NCBI RefSeq assembly: GCF_013344685.1
Contig: NZ_CP050137.1
Coordinates: 1,182,001 to 1,246,000 of the forward strand
Length of the DNA: 64,000 nt
Direction of reading: 5' to 3'
From: Sphingomonas sp. CL5.1
GTDB taxonomy: Bacteria; Pseudomonadota; Alphaproteobacteria; Sphingomonadales; Sphingomonadaceae
Shown: positions 9,072 through 17,505 of the stretch, one piece after another
Layout of the letters: every line of letters begins with the position of its first letter
Numbering within the stretch: the stretch's first letter is position 1
Made by a program: the position numbers and the translations under genes
The notes under the pieces: model-generated
Told to the model about the DNA's origin: nothing
Databases searched by the model: none
The model's input: only the letters and a program-made list of their open reading frames with translations

Positions 9072-10922
9072 ATGAAGCTGCCGCTCGGCCTCCCGGCGCT
9101 GATTTTCTCGATCAAGAGCTTCGCGGCTGCCGTGCTGGCGCTGTGGATTGCCTTTCATATCGGCCTGCCCAACCCCTATTGGGCGCTTGTCACTGTCTAT
9201 GTTGTGGCCCAGCCGCGCGTTGGTGCGGTTCTTTCCAAATCGGTTTATCGTATTGTCGGCACGATGACCGGCGCGATCGTCTCGGTCGCGCTGGTACCGC
9301 CGCTGGTCGATGCGCCTGAAATCCTGTCGTTGGCGATCGCGCTGTGGCTCGGGCTGTGCGTATTCGCATCCGGAATCGAGCGATCGTCGCGCTCCTATAT
9401 GTTCGCGCTGGCGGGATACAGCACGTGCATCATCGTCTTTGCCAGCGTTCAGAATCCAGGAGCGATCTTCGACACTGCCGTCGCCCGGTTCGAGGAAATA
9501 ACGCTCGGTATCCTTTGCAGCAGTATGATCCATGCGACGGTGCTCCCTGGCTCGGCGCGCGAACTGATGCTGTCCAAACTGGATGCCACGATGCAGACGG
9601 CGGCGCGATGGTCGGCCGATGCGCTGGTCATCCCTGGCGATCGTCAGCTAGATCGCGACCGGTGCCGGCTCGCTTCCGACGTCAACGAGATTCACGAACT
9701 TCTCGTCCACTCCGGTTTTGAGGGCGCCGGCATGCCGTTGCGCAAGGATGTGGTGCGCGCGCTGCTGGCGCAGGTGGAGCGGACATTGCCATTGTCTGCC
9801 GGAGTGGATGACCGGCTGAGCGAACTCGCGCGGCTGGGCGGCGCATCGCACGGCGTCGTGCCGCTGGTGTCCGACATCGAGCAATGGCTCCGTCAGATTG
9901 CCGATGGCGCCCCACATACGCCGGGCCTAGCAAGCGCCGCAGACGCGCTCCGGCGGCGCTGCCGCGAAGCCGAACCCGCGGTCGTTCCCGGCATGGGCTG
10001 GCGCGAGCGGCTGGAACTGAGCCTGCTAGCGCGGCTTGCTGATCTGATCCAGGTCAACGGCAACGCACTGCTCTTGCGCAAGGCGATGCGCGGCGATCGG
10101 CAGAGGGACAGCGAACGCAGGCGAATCCGCGTTCTTGTCGCTGGCGCGCAGCGCAGCGTCGAGCGCGACGTCGCCGGGGCGGCAGGGGCGGCGATCGCCA
10201 CGACGGCGACACTGTACCTCATCTGCCTGCTGTGGATCGCTTCAGGCTGGGAAGGCGGCGTCAACGGCGTGATGCTGGCGGGGGTCTATTTCTCCATTTA
10301 CGCGAACAACAGCGATCCCAGCCTTTTGTTGCGGAACAAGTTCATCGGGGTCGCGCTGCGGCTGCTGCTCGGCGCGGCCTATGTGCTGATCGTGCTGCCG
10401 GCGATCGACGGACTTCCGCTGTTCGTCCTCGCGCTGGCGCCGGTGCTGATCCTGTGCGGCGCGCTGCAGACGGTGCCGCGCTACGCCCCTCTGTCGTTCA
10501 ATTTCATCATCGGCACCTTGAGTCCCAATATCATTTCAGAACGGTTCGAGCCCGCCTTCGCCGATTATCTGAACGGTGGCCTGTCGACGCTGACCGGCAT
10601 CTATCTGGCGCTGGTCGCGATGAACCTCACCCAGTCGCTCTGGACCAGCGGCGCGGTCGCCCGCACGCTGAAGGCCGGGCAGCACGACATCGCGCGGGGC
10701 CGTTTCGGTGCGGGCAGCGCCGCCGCTTGGCGCAGCCGGATGCTGCACCGGATCGCGCTGACCACGCCCCGCCTGGCCCGCGACGAATCGGACGGTACCG
10801 GCACCACGCGGGATGTGCTGCGCGACATGATGGCCGGCCTTTCGCTCGCGCAGCTCGCCGGATTGCACGCGAGGCTGGAGCCGGGGGGGCAGCGGAGACC
10901 AGAGGCATTCTTTCTTCCGTGA
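9072..10922 (+). CDS. FUSC-family inner-membrane efflux protein, second copy
   Basis: This 616-residue protein is a second, divergent FUSC pump in the same operon. It starts at ATG 9072; the open frame reaches back to 8787, but only as shadow of the outer-membrane factor gene. The N-terminal hydrophobic block includes IKSFAAAVLALWIAFHIGLP and PYWALVTVYVVAQPRVG, a soluble middle follows, and a second block lies near residues 375-520. It may form a heteromeric pump with the first copy or give the operon a second substrate range. The stop overlaps the GTG of the next small gene by 4 bp. Confidence 0.85.
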   Translation: MKLPLGLPALIFSIKSFAAAVLALWIAFHIGLPNPYWALVTVYVVAQPRVGAVLSKSVYRIVGTMTGAIVSVALVPPLVDAPEILSLAIALWLGLCVFASGIERSSRSYMFALAGYSTCIIVFASVQNPGAIFDTAVARFEEITLGILCSSMIHATVLPGSARELMLSKLDATMQTAARWSADALVIPGDRQLDRDRCRLASDVNEIHELLVHSGFEGAGMPLRKDVVRALLAQVERTLPLSAGVDDRLSELARLGGASHGVVPLVSDIEQWLRQIADGAPHTPGLASAADALRRRCREAEPAVVPGMGWRERLELSLLARLADLIQVNGNALLLRKAMRGDRQRDSERRRIRVLVAGAQRSVERDVAGAAGAAIATTATLYLICLLWIASGWEGGVNGVMLAGVYFSIYANNSDPSLLLRNKFIGVALRLLLGAAYVLIVLPAIDGLPLFVLALAPVLILCGALQTVPRYAPLSFNFIIGTLSPNIISERFEPAFADYLNGGLSTLTGIYLALVAMNLTQSLWTSGAVARTLKAGQHDIARGRFGAGSAAAWRSRMLHRIALTTPRLARDESDGTGTTRDVLRDMMAGLSLAQLAGLHARLEPGGQRRPEAFFLP

Positions 10923-11131
10923 AGAATTATTTCGACCATCTCGCCCGTGGTCGATCGCTCAAGCCCTCGGAGGCCCTCCTGAGAATGATAGATCGGGAGT
11001 TAGACACCGTCGCTGTGGCGGATCCTCCCACACTTCGCCGAGACGCCGCATTGGCGCTGCTAAGCCTTCGCCGGAACCTTTTCCCGGATGCTCATCAGCC
11101 TGATGGCGAAGGATGTGTGACTTCCTGCTGA
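10919..11131 (+). CDS. small hypothetical protein coupled to the FUSC operon
   Basis: A 70-residue frame begins at GTG 10919 inside the FUSC stop (GTGA overlap) and reads VKNYFDHLARGRSLKPSEALL. It is soluble, charged, and ends GEGCVTSC. I know no family for it. The overlap of 4 bp is the usual sign of translational coupling, which argues for a real gene. Short length and the missing ribosome site keep the confidence moderate. Just after it the chromosome-like sequence is cut by an IS66 end at about 11175. Confidence 0.45.
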   Translation: MKNYFDHLARGRSLKPSEALLRMIDRELDTVAVADPPTLRRDAALALLSLRRNLFPDAHQPDGEGCVTSC

Positions 11132-11174
11132 ATCCCAAATATGGGGTATCAAGTGCCAACCTACCGGGCAAGCC

Positions 11175-11435
11175 GTAAGCATACCCGAGTACCGCGGCCT
11201 AGCTCAGACAGGCGGCGAGCGCGAGCTGGGCGGCCTTCCAATTCCATGGGAGCAGTTCGTCGAGGCGGCTGACGGGATGGTCGGCGATGCGGGCGAGGAC
11301 ATCAGCGAGCCATGCCTGCGGATCGACGTCGTTGAGGCGACAGGTCTGGATCAGCGAATAGGCGACCGCCGCCCGCTGGCCACCGCGATCCGATCCACAA
11401 AACAGCCACGATTTGCGCCCGAAAGGCATCTTGCC
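11175..11435 (-). mobile_element. IS66-family terminal fragment with truncated tnpC
   Basis: The minus frame 11199-11435 encodes the C-terminus of an IS66 TnpC transposase. Diagnostic pieces are RKSWLFCGSDRGGQRAA, RLNDVDPQAWLADVLARI and DELLPWNW. The nuclease core is missing, so it is dead. The sequence GTAAGCATACCCGAG beginning at 11175 fits the GTAA... terminal inverted repeat of IS66 elements, so one true end appears to be retained. The other side breaks near 11430, about 45 bp before the end of the catabolic cluster. The insertion marks the boundary between the efflux operon and the beta-oxidation genes. Confidence 0.75.
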
Positions 11436-11478
11436 CTTAAATTTCCTCACGCTTGCGGTCCTTCACGTCTTGGCCGGC

Positions 11479-12642
11479 TCAAAAGGATCGCGGCATCCCA
11501 AGGACATGCTGGCCGATATAGCTCAGGATCATGTTCGTCGAGATCGGCGCCACCTGGTAGAGGCGGGTTTCGCGGAACTTGCGCTCGACATCGTATTCCT
11601 CGGCAAAGCCGAAGCCGCCATGGAACTGGATGCAGGCATTCGCGGCTTCCCAGCTTGCCTTCGCCGCAAGATACTTCGACATGTTGGCCTCGGCGCCGCA
11701 GGGCTCGTTCGCGTCATACAGGTCGCAGGCGCGGAACCGCATCAGGTTGGCAGCCTCGGTCTCGATGTAGCATTCGGCGATCGGGAACTGCACACCCTGA
11801 TTCTGGCCGATGGGGCGACCGAAGACGACCCGCTCTTTCGCATAAGTGGTGGCGCGATCAATGAACCAGTAGGCGTCACCTATACACTCAGCCGCAATCA
11901 GCACCCGTTCGGCATTCAGCCCCGAGAGCAGGTGCTTGAAGCCCTGCCCCTCGGTGCCGACGAGGTTCTCGGCGGGAATTTCAAGGTTGTCGAAGAACAG
12001 CTCGTTGGTTTCGTGGTTCACCATGTTGGCAATCGGCTTGACCGTCAGCCCGTTCTTCTGCGCCTCCTTGATGTCAACCATGAAGATCGACATCCCCTGT
12101 GACGGTGTCTGACACTGCTCGACCGGCGTCGTGCGGGCCAGCAGGATCATCAGGTCGGAATGTTGCACCCGGCTGATCCAGACCTTCTGACCATTAACGA
12201 TGTACCGGTCGCCGCGCTTTGTAGCCGTGGTCTTGATCTTCGTCGTGTCGGTGCCGGTCGTGGGTTCGGTGACGGCCATCGACTGCAGGCGCAGCTGGCC
12301 CGCAGCGATGGGCAGCAGATACCTTTCCTTCTGTGCCGCCGAGCCGTGCTTGATCAGTGTGTTGATGACATACATCTGCCCGTGGCACGCACCCGAGTTG
12401 CCGCCCGAGCGGTTGATTTCCTCCATGATGACCGACGCTTCGGCAAGGCCAAGGCCCGAGCCGCCATGGTCCACCGGAATAAGCGCGGCAAGCCAGCCTG
12501 CGCGGATCAGCGCATTCACGAAGTCTTCGGGATAGGCCTTGGCCTGATCGACCTTGCGGTGATACTCGCTGGGGAATTGCGCGCAAAGGGCGCGGATGCC
12601 ATCGCGGATATCCTGATGGCGGTCGGTGGTCTTTGGCGACAT
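11479..12642 (-). CDS. acyl-CoA dehydrogenase
   Basis: This 387-residue flavoprotein of the acyl-CoA dehydrogenase family oxidises an acyl-CoA to the 2-enoyl-CoA and passes electrons to ETF. Visible signatures are the FAD/substrate region MAVTEPTTGTDTTKIKT, VNGQKVWISRVQHSD, and near the C-terminus ACIQFHGGFGFAEEYDVERK. The ATG at 12642 (MSPKTTDRHQD) follows AAGGAAA. The open frame reaches back to 12900, but the extra 86 residues are Arg-rich shadow sequence. It is the last gene of the long minus-strand convoy and lies 193 bp after the CoA-transferase gene. Confidence 0.9.
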   Translation of the reverse strand: MSPKTTDRHQDIRDGIRALCAQFPSEYHRKVDQAKAYPEDFVNALIRAGWLAALIPVDHGGSGLGLAEASVIMEEINRSGGNSGACHGQMYVINTLIKHGSAAQKERYLLPIAAGQLRLQSMAVTEPTTGTDTTKIKTTATKRGDRYIVNGQKVWISRVQHSDLMILLARTTPVEQCQTPSQGMSIFMVDIKEAQKNGLTVKPIANMVNHETNELFFDNLEIPAENLVGTEGQGFKHLLSGLNAERVLIAAECIGDAYWFIDRATTYAKERVVFGRPIGQNQGVQFPIAECYIETEAANLMRFRACDLYDANEPCGAEANMSKYLAAKASWEAANACIQFHGGFGFAEEYDVERKFRETRLYQVAPISTNMILSYIGQHVLGMPRSF

Positions 12643-12835
12643 TTCTGTGGTTTTCCTTGCCGTTTTGAGACCTTTTCGCAGCGAGCATCTCAGACGCGCG
12701 GACGATCTGTGTTTTCGTGCGGAAGCGCGCGACGTGATGGCTGACACCCTTCGCCGGTCTCCCATCCCTGCGCGGGACCGAACTTTGCCCAATGCAGGGG
12801 ACTGCGATTTTCCGATCCGGCGCTTGCCTGGCGCG

Positions 12836-14089
12836 TCATGACACCAGATCCTTTTCACGCACCGCGCGCGCAAGTGTCTCGCGCTGGTCCGGGTGGGCAA
12901 TAGCGATCATCCTTGCGGCGCGTTCGGCAAGGCTTGCACCCCGCAGATCCGCGATGCCGTACTCGGTTACGATGATGCAGGGATCGCTGCGCGCCACGGT
13001 GACCGGTCCGTTCAGCCGCGGAACGATCCGGCCAAGGGTCCCTGCCATCGAGGGAAGGGCAACAATGGGAAGCCCCCGAGGGGAAGCGCCCGCTGCTCGC
13101 AGGAAATCGTTAATGCCGCCAACGCCCCCGACGTAGGTGCCAGCAGTCTCTGAGTTGACTTGCCCGGTCAGGTCCACCTCGAGCGCGGAGTTGATCGCGA
13201 CCAGCCCCTCGATCCGACGAAGGCCGTCGCGGCCATGCGTATAGTCCGTCCCATGCAGTTGCAGGACCGGGTTGCAATGGGCAAACCGGCGCAGCGCGGC
13301 CCCGCCTATAATGATGCCGCCGATCGAGATGCCGCGATCAACGGACTTGCGGGTGTTGGTAATGACGCCGGCCTCGATCAGTCGCAGCGCGCCGTTGCCG
13401 ATAGAGCCGGAGTGCAGGCCCAACTCGCGATGCCCGGCCAACTGCCCGAGGACCGCATCAGGGATTGCACCAATACCGGTCTGCAATGTCGCCCCGTCTG
13501 TGACCAGAGAGGCGACATTGCGGCCGATCGCCTGTTCGATCGGTCCGATTTCCGCGGCCGGCAGGTCGGGCAGGTCGCTTTCGGATTCGACCAGCAGCGC
13601 GAAGTCTCCGGCGGTCAGATAGGGCCCGCCAAAGGTCCAAGGCACATCGGGATGGACCTCTCCGATGATGACCCGCGCTGTGGAAACCGCCGCGACTAGA
13701 TATTCACGGGCCTGACCCAAGCTGTAGCGACCGTGCACGTCCGGGGGCGAGACCTGCAACATAAGCACGTCGGTCCGCAGCCCGCCGCCCCTTATCAGCT
13801 TCGGAAGCTGCGAGTAATGCGCCGGCAGGATATCAAGGACCCCAGCCTTGGCCAGCCGGCGGTTCGTGCCTGATCCGCAATAGGACAGCAATCCGATGCT
13901 GTCGGCGTGTTCGGGGCCAAGCTGTCCCCCCGAGCCGATGCCAAGAAAGACGCGGATGCCCCCGAAACGGGCGCGCTGCTCGATGACCTTGGCGATCAGG
14001 CTTCGCGGTTCGGCAACCGACTGGCCCCACATCAGGCGGTCGCCCGGTCGGATCACACGGCTCAGGTCAAGATCCTGCGTTTTGAGCAT
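12836..14089 (-). CDS. acetyl-CoA hydrolase/CoA-transferase family protein (Cat1/AbfT fold)
   Basis: This 417-residue protein belongs to the family of 4-hydroxybutyrate and succinyl-CoA transferases and acetyl-CoA hydrolases. It shows GIGSGGQLGPEHAD, QTGIGAIPDAVL (about residues 203-214) and NSALEVDLTGQVNSETAG. In the well-studied transferases the catalytic Glu sits in an H-(S/T)-E motif. Here the aligned position reads LHSGSIGNG, with Gly instead of Glu, as I recall for a separate hydrolase-like subfamily. It could release CoA, or move CoA between a dicarboxylate and succinyl-CoA by a different residue. The ATG at 14089 is chosen over a TTG one codon upstream. Confidence 0.8.
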   Translation of the reverse strand: MLKTQDLDLSRVIRPGDRLMWGQSVAEPRSLIAKVIEQRARFGGIRVFLGIGSGGQLGPEHADSIGLLSYCGSGTNRRLAKAGVLDILPAHYSQLPKLIRGGGLRTDVLMLQVSPPDVHGRYSLGQAREYLVAAVSTARVIIGEVHPDVPWTFGGPYLTAGDFALLVESESDLPDLPAAEIGPIEQAIGRNVASLVTDGATLQTGIGAIPDAVLGQLAGHRELGLHSGSIGNGALRLIEAGVITNTRKSVDRGISIGGIIIGGAALRRFAHCNPVLQLHGTDYTHGRDGLRRIEGLVAINSALEVDLTGQVNSETAGTYVGGVGGINDFLRAAGASPRGLPIVALPSMAGTLGRIVPRLNGPVTVARSDPCIIVTEYGIADLRGASLAERAARMIAIAHPDQRETLARAVREKDLVS

Positions 14090-14109
14090 CAAAGGTTACC
14101 GCCTTTTGC

Positions 14110-15303
14110 TCAGGCGCGTTCGAATATTGCGGCCATGCCCTGCCCGCCTCCGACGCACATGGTTTCAAGCCCGTAGCGGATGCGCCGACGCTGCATTTCG
14201 TGGACCAGCGTCGCCATGATTCGCACGCCGGTCGCTCCAATCGGATGGCCAAGCGCGATGCCCGAGCCGTTAACGTTCAGCCTGTCGCGCTCGTCCCAGT
14301 CCATGCCCTTCAGGCAGGCCAGCACCTGGGCAGCAAAGGCTTCGTTGATCTCGACAAGCCCCATGTCTGACATTTTCAGCCCGGTCTTGCGCAGGACCTT
14401 GGCCGTCGCGGGAACCGGGCCGATGCCCATGCGCGAGGGGTCGCACCCCACGGCGGACCATCCGGCAAGGAAGGCCACGGGGGTCAGGCCAAGCGCAGCG
14501 AGTCTGTCTTCGGACACCACGAGGCAGGCGGCGGCGGCATCGTTCTGCTGCGCCGCGTTGCCGGCTGTGACGATCCCGCCCTTTTGCAGGACCTTGAGCT
14601 TTGCGAGCGACTCCGGCGTCGTTTCGCGTATCCCCTCGTCGCGGTCGAAGACCAAGGCCTCGGCGTTGCGCTGCGGGACAGTGACGGGCACAACCTCGTC
14701 GGCGAAGCATCCGCCGGCCCAGGCCGCCGCAGCCCGGCGATGGCTTTCGGCGGCATAGGCATCGGATTCCTCGCGGGTGATGCCATAGTCGAGGGCCAGA
14801 TTCTCGGCGGTCTCGACCATGCCCGAGATGTAGCCGAAGCGATGCTCGGGCTGCGAACGCTCGCGCCCGCGGTCCAGCCGGTCATAAAGGTGGGTGGTGC
14901 CGGCGCGCCGACCCCACCGCATGTCGGTGGTGTAGTATTCGATGTTGGACATCGACTCGACCCCGCCGGCCAGCACGACATCGCAGGCGCCCGTCTGCAC
15001 CATCATCGCCGCGGTCGCCAAGGCCTGAAGCCCGCCGCCACACCTGCGGTCGGTCTGAAGGCCGGGAATCTCGATCGGCAGACCCGCCTCCAGCGCGATC
15101 CAGCGGCCGACGCAGGGGGTTTCGGAATTGGCGTAGGATTGGGCAAAGACCATGTCCTCGATCAGCGCGGGATCAATGCCGGTCCGATCCACGATGGCCC
15201 GCGTGACGGTGCTGCCCAGCACTTCCACCGGAACGGAGCGCAAGGCCCCACCGAACTTGCCGACGGGTGTGCGGACGGGGCAGACAATTGCGGCGCGGCG
15301 CAT
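14110..15303 (-). CDS. thiolase (acetyl-CoA C-acyltransferase)
   Basis: This 397-residue thiolase cleaves 3-oxoacyl-CoA with CoA to release acetyl-CoA, the last step of a beta-oxidation round. The nucleophilic Cys88 lies in QTDRRCGGGLQAL, His353 in GHPIGATG and Cys383 in MCVGGGQG, so the catalytic set is complete. The second Gly in CGGG, where most thiolases have Ser (CGSG), is unusual. The ATG at 15303 follows GGAGA by 6 bp. An ATT-initiated extension of four residues is rejected. It lies 103 bp downstream of the SDR gene and 20 bp upstream of the CoA-transferase gene. Confidence 0.92.
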   Translation of the reverse strand: MRRAAIVCPVRTPVGKFGGALRSVPVEVLGSTVTRAIVDRTGIDPALIEDMVFAQSYANSETPCVGRWIALEAGLPIEIPGLQTDRRCGGGLQALATAAMMVQTGACDVVLAGGVESMSNIEYYTTDMRWGRRAGTTHLYDRLDRGRERSQPEHRFGYISGMVETAENLALDYGITREESDAYAAESHRRAAAAWAGGCFADEVVPVTVPQRNAEALVFDRDEGIRETTPESLAKLKVLQKGGIVTAGNAAQQNDAAAACLVVSEDRLAALGLTPVAFLAGWSAVGCDPSRMGIGPVPATAKVLRKTGLKMSDMGLVEINEAFAAQVLACLKGMDWDERDRLNVNGSGIALGHPIGATGVRIMATLVHEMQRRRIRYGLETMCVGGGQGMAAIFERA

Positions 15304-15406
15304 GGCTTTCTCCAATATCCTCTCGCATCACGGGCACGAAGCCGCGGTGATGCCGTATGCGGTGACGACGCCGAGACCGGATGATCGCCTCGGCCTTGCT
15401 GATTCT

Positions 15407-16321
15407 TCAGCAGGGATCCCAGCTGAAGACGTCCTGACTGCGGTCCAGCGGATAGAACGACGGGCTCATTGCCGGAATCGCGTGATCCCGGATCGTCTCC
15501 GGTGTCCAGTCGTCAGCAGTATGAACCGAACGGAGCGGGCGGCTCTGTCCCATTAGGAATATCTCGTTGCGGCGGGTCGCGAAGATCTGGCCCGTCACAT
15601 GGCTTGCGTCATCCGACCCGAGGAACACCGCCAGCGGCGCGTTCTTTTCCGGTGTCATTTTCTTCAGGTTCTCGACCCTGGCGATCTGGTCGGGTGTCTC
15701 GGCCGGGATGTTCGAGGTCATGCGCCCCCAGGCGAAGGGAGCGATACAGTTGGAACGGACGTTGTAGCGCTTCATATCCATCGCGATCGACTTCGACAGG
15801 GCCGCCACGCCCAGCTTGGCGGCCGAGTAGTTCGCCTGCCCCAGATTGCCGATCAGCCCCGAGGTCGAGACCATGTGGACGAACGAACCCGCCTCCTGCT
15901 CGCGGAACAGTTCGGCCGCGGCACGGCTGACGAAGAACGATCCGTTCAGATGCACGTTGATGACGGCCAGCCATTGTTCTGGCGTCATCTTGTGGAACAT
16001 CGCATCGCGCAGGATGCCGGCGTTGTTCACCACGATGTCGAGCCGGCCGAAACTGTCCTTCGCTTGCCTGACCATGCCCTGCGCGGCCTCCCAGTCCGAG
16101 ACGGACCCGGTGTTGATAACTGCCCGCCCGCTGAAAGCCTCGATCTCCGCCTTGACCGCCTCGGCCGGCGTGGCCGATCCGCCTTCGCCCGACAGCGAGA
16201 CGCCGACATCGTTGATCATCACCGCCGCGCCCGCGCGCGCCATCGCTATCGCGATGGCACGGCCGATGCCGCCGCCCGCCCCGGTGACAAGCGCGACCTT
16301 GCCGTTCAGTATCTCAGTCAT
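15407..16321 (-). CDS. short-chain dehydrogenase, likely 3-hydroxyacyl-CoA dehydrogenase type
   Basis: This 304-residue SDR has the cofactor motif TGAGGGIG (13-20), NNAG (99-102) and the catalytic triad Ser152, Tyr165, Lys169 (ANYSAAK). It resembles the SDR domain of peroxisomal multifunctional enzyme type 2, with an insert after beta-strand 2 (MINDVGVSLSGEGGSATPA). That type oxidises 3-hydroxyacyl-CoA. A C-terminal extension of about 50 residues (after TGQIFATRRNEIFLMGQSRP) fits the same subfamily. The start ATG at 16321 is preferred. The longer frame to 17119 is shadow of the upstream acyl-CoA dehydrogenase gene. Confidence 0.85.
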   Translation of the reverse strand: MTEILNGKVALVTGAGGGIGRAIAIAMARAGAAVMINDVGVSLSGEGGSATPAEAVKAEIEAFSGRAVINTGSVSDWEAAQGMVRQAKDSFGRLDIVVNNAGILRDAMFHKMTPEQWLAVINVHLNGSFFVSRAAAELFREQEAGSFVHMVSTSGLIGNLGQANYSAAKLGVAALSKSIAMDMKRYNVRSNCIAPFAWGRMTSNIPAETPDQIARVENLKKMTPEKNAPLAVFLGSDDASHVTGQIFATRRNEIFLMGQSRPLRSVHTADDWTPETIRDHAIPAMSPSFYPLDRSQDVFSWDPC

Positions 16322-16338
16322 GGTTTCCGACCTTCCTT

Positions 16339-17502
16339 TCAGCCGAGGTCCAGCACGGCCTTGGCGAGAATGTTCTTCTGGACTTGTGTGGTGCCGCCAT
16401 AGATCGAGACCGCGCGGGAGTTCAGGAACTGGGTCTGGACGGCAAGATCGCTCGATCCGTTCGGCGACTTGAGCAGCGCGCCATCCTCGGCCACTAGCTC
16501 CAGCCCATATTGCGTTATGCGCTGGTAGAGGTCCGAGAGGTTCAGCTTGAGGAAGCTGACCTCCGGCCCCAGGCGTCCGCCGCGCTTCAGCGTGTCGGCC
16601 ACACTGGAGAACAGCGCCTCGTGATCCTCCAGTTCCATCCGGAACTGGGTGTAGGCCGCGACAAAGCCTTCGTCCCCAGTAAGCCCGTAGTGGACGCCCA
16701 GTCGGCGCAGCTTCACCAGCGCGGCAGCCGCTAGCCTCGGGCTGCCAAGGAATATCCGCTCGAAGCCGAGCAGGTTCTTCGCCATCGTCCAGCCCTGGTT
16801 GACTTCGCCGACGATGTTGTCCTGTGGCACCCGGACATCGTCGAAGAAGACTTCCGAGAATTCCGTGTCTAGCTCGAGATTGATGATCGGCCGGACAGTC
16901 ACGCCGGGCGTGTTTAGCGGGATCAGCAGGAAGCTGATGCCCTCCTGCTTCTTGCGGGTCTTGTCGGTGCGCACCAAGCAGAAGATCCAGCTGGCATCGG
17001 TGGCAAGGGTCGTCCAGGTTTTCTGGCCGTTCACCACCCATTCGCCGCCGTCGAGCACGGCCTCGGTGCGCAGGCTCGCAAGGTCTGATCCGGCGTTCGG
17101 TTCGGAATAGCCCTGGCACCAGATATGCTCGCCCGAAAGAATCTTCGGCAGGAAATGCGCCTTCTGCGCCTCCGAGCCGTAGGTGATGAGCAACGGCCCC
17201 AGCAACATTATCCCGTGGTCGGGAGTGCGGGCGGCGCCGAACCTTTCGTATTCATCGACAATGACCAATTGCTTGGCCGGATCCAGCCCCATACCGCCAT
17301 GCTGCCTGGGCCAGTTCGGCGCCAGCCAGCCTGCCGCCGACAGGATCATGTACCACGGCTTGACCTCAATCCACCGCAGCCGCTTGGGGGGGTGGCGCAG
17401 CTCGGGCGGGTGGTTTTCGGTCAGAAAGCGGCGGATGAGGCTGCGGAACGCGTCGTCGCTCAGGGCATTGTAGTCGGCCCGCTGGTAGGCTTCATAGGTC
17501 AC
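16339..17502 (-). CDS. acyl-CoA dehydrogenase, subunit-like (pair with the gene at 17506)
   Basis: This 387-residue acyl-CoA dehydrogenase shows CQGYSEPNAGSDLASLRT, VNGQKTWTTLATDASW and a C-terminal SIYGGTTQVQKNILAKAVL. It starts with GTG at 17502, 3 bp after the stop of the preceding acyl-CoA dehydrogenase gene. Adjacent, unequal acyl-CoA dehydrogenase genes often encode alpha2beta2 enzymes in steroid and alicyclic acid degradation. That architecture is an inference here. The substrate would be a ring-derived or branched acyl-CoA. Members of this subgroup use FAD bound across the subunit interface. Confidence 0.88.
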   Translation of the reverse strand: MTYEAYQRADYNALSDDAFRSLIRRFLTENHPPELRHPPKRLRWIEVKPWYMILSAAGWLAPNWPRQHGGMGLDPAKQLVIVDEYERFGAARTPDHGIMLLGPLLITYGSEAQKAHFLPKILSGEHIWCQGYSEPNAGSDLASLRTEAVLDGGEWVVNGQKTWTTLATDASWIFCLVRTDKTRKKQEGISFLLIPLNTPGVTVRPIINLELDTEFSEVFFDDVRVPQDNIVGEVNQGWTMAKNLLGFERIFLGSPRLAAAALVKLRRLGVHYGLTGDEGFVAAYTQFRMELEDHEALFSSVADTLKRGGRLGPEVSFLKLNLSDLYQRITQYGLELVAEDGALLKSPNGSSDLAVQTQFLNSRAVSIYGGTTQVQKNILAKAVLDLG

Positions 17503-17505
17503 GGT

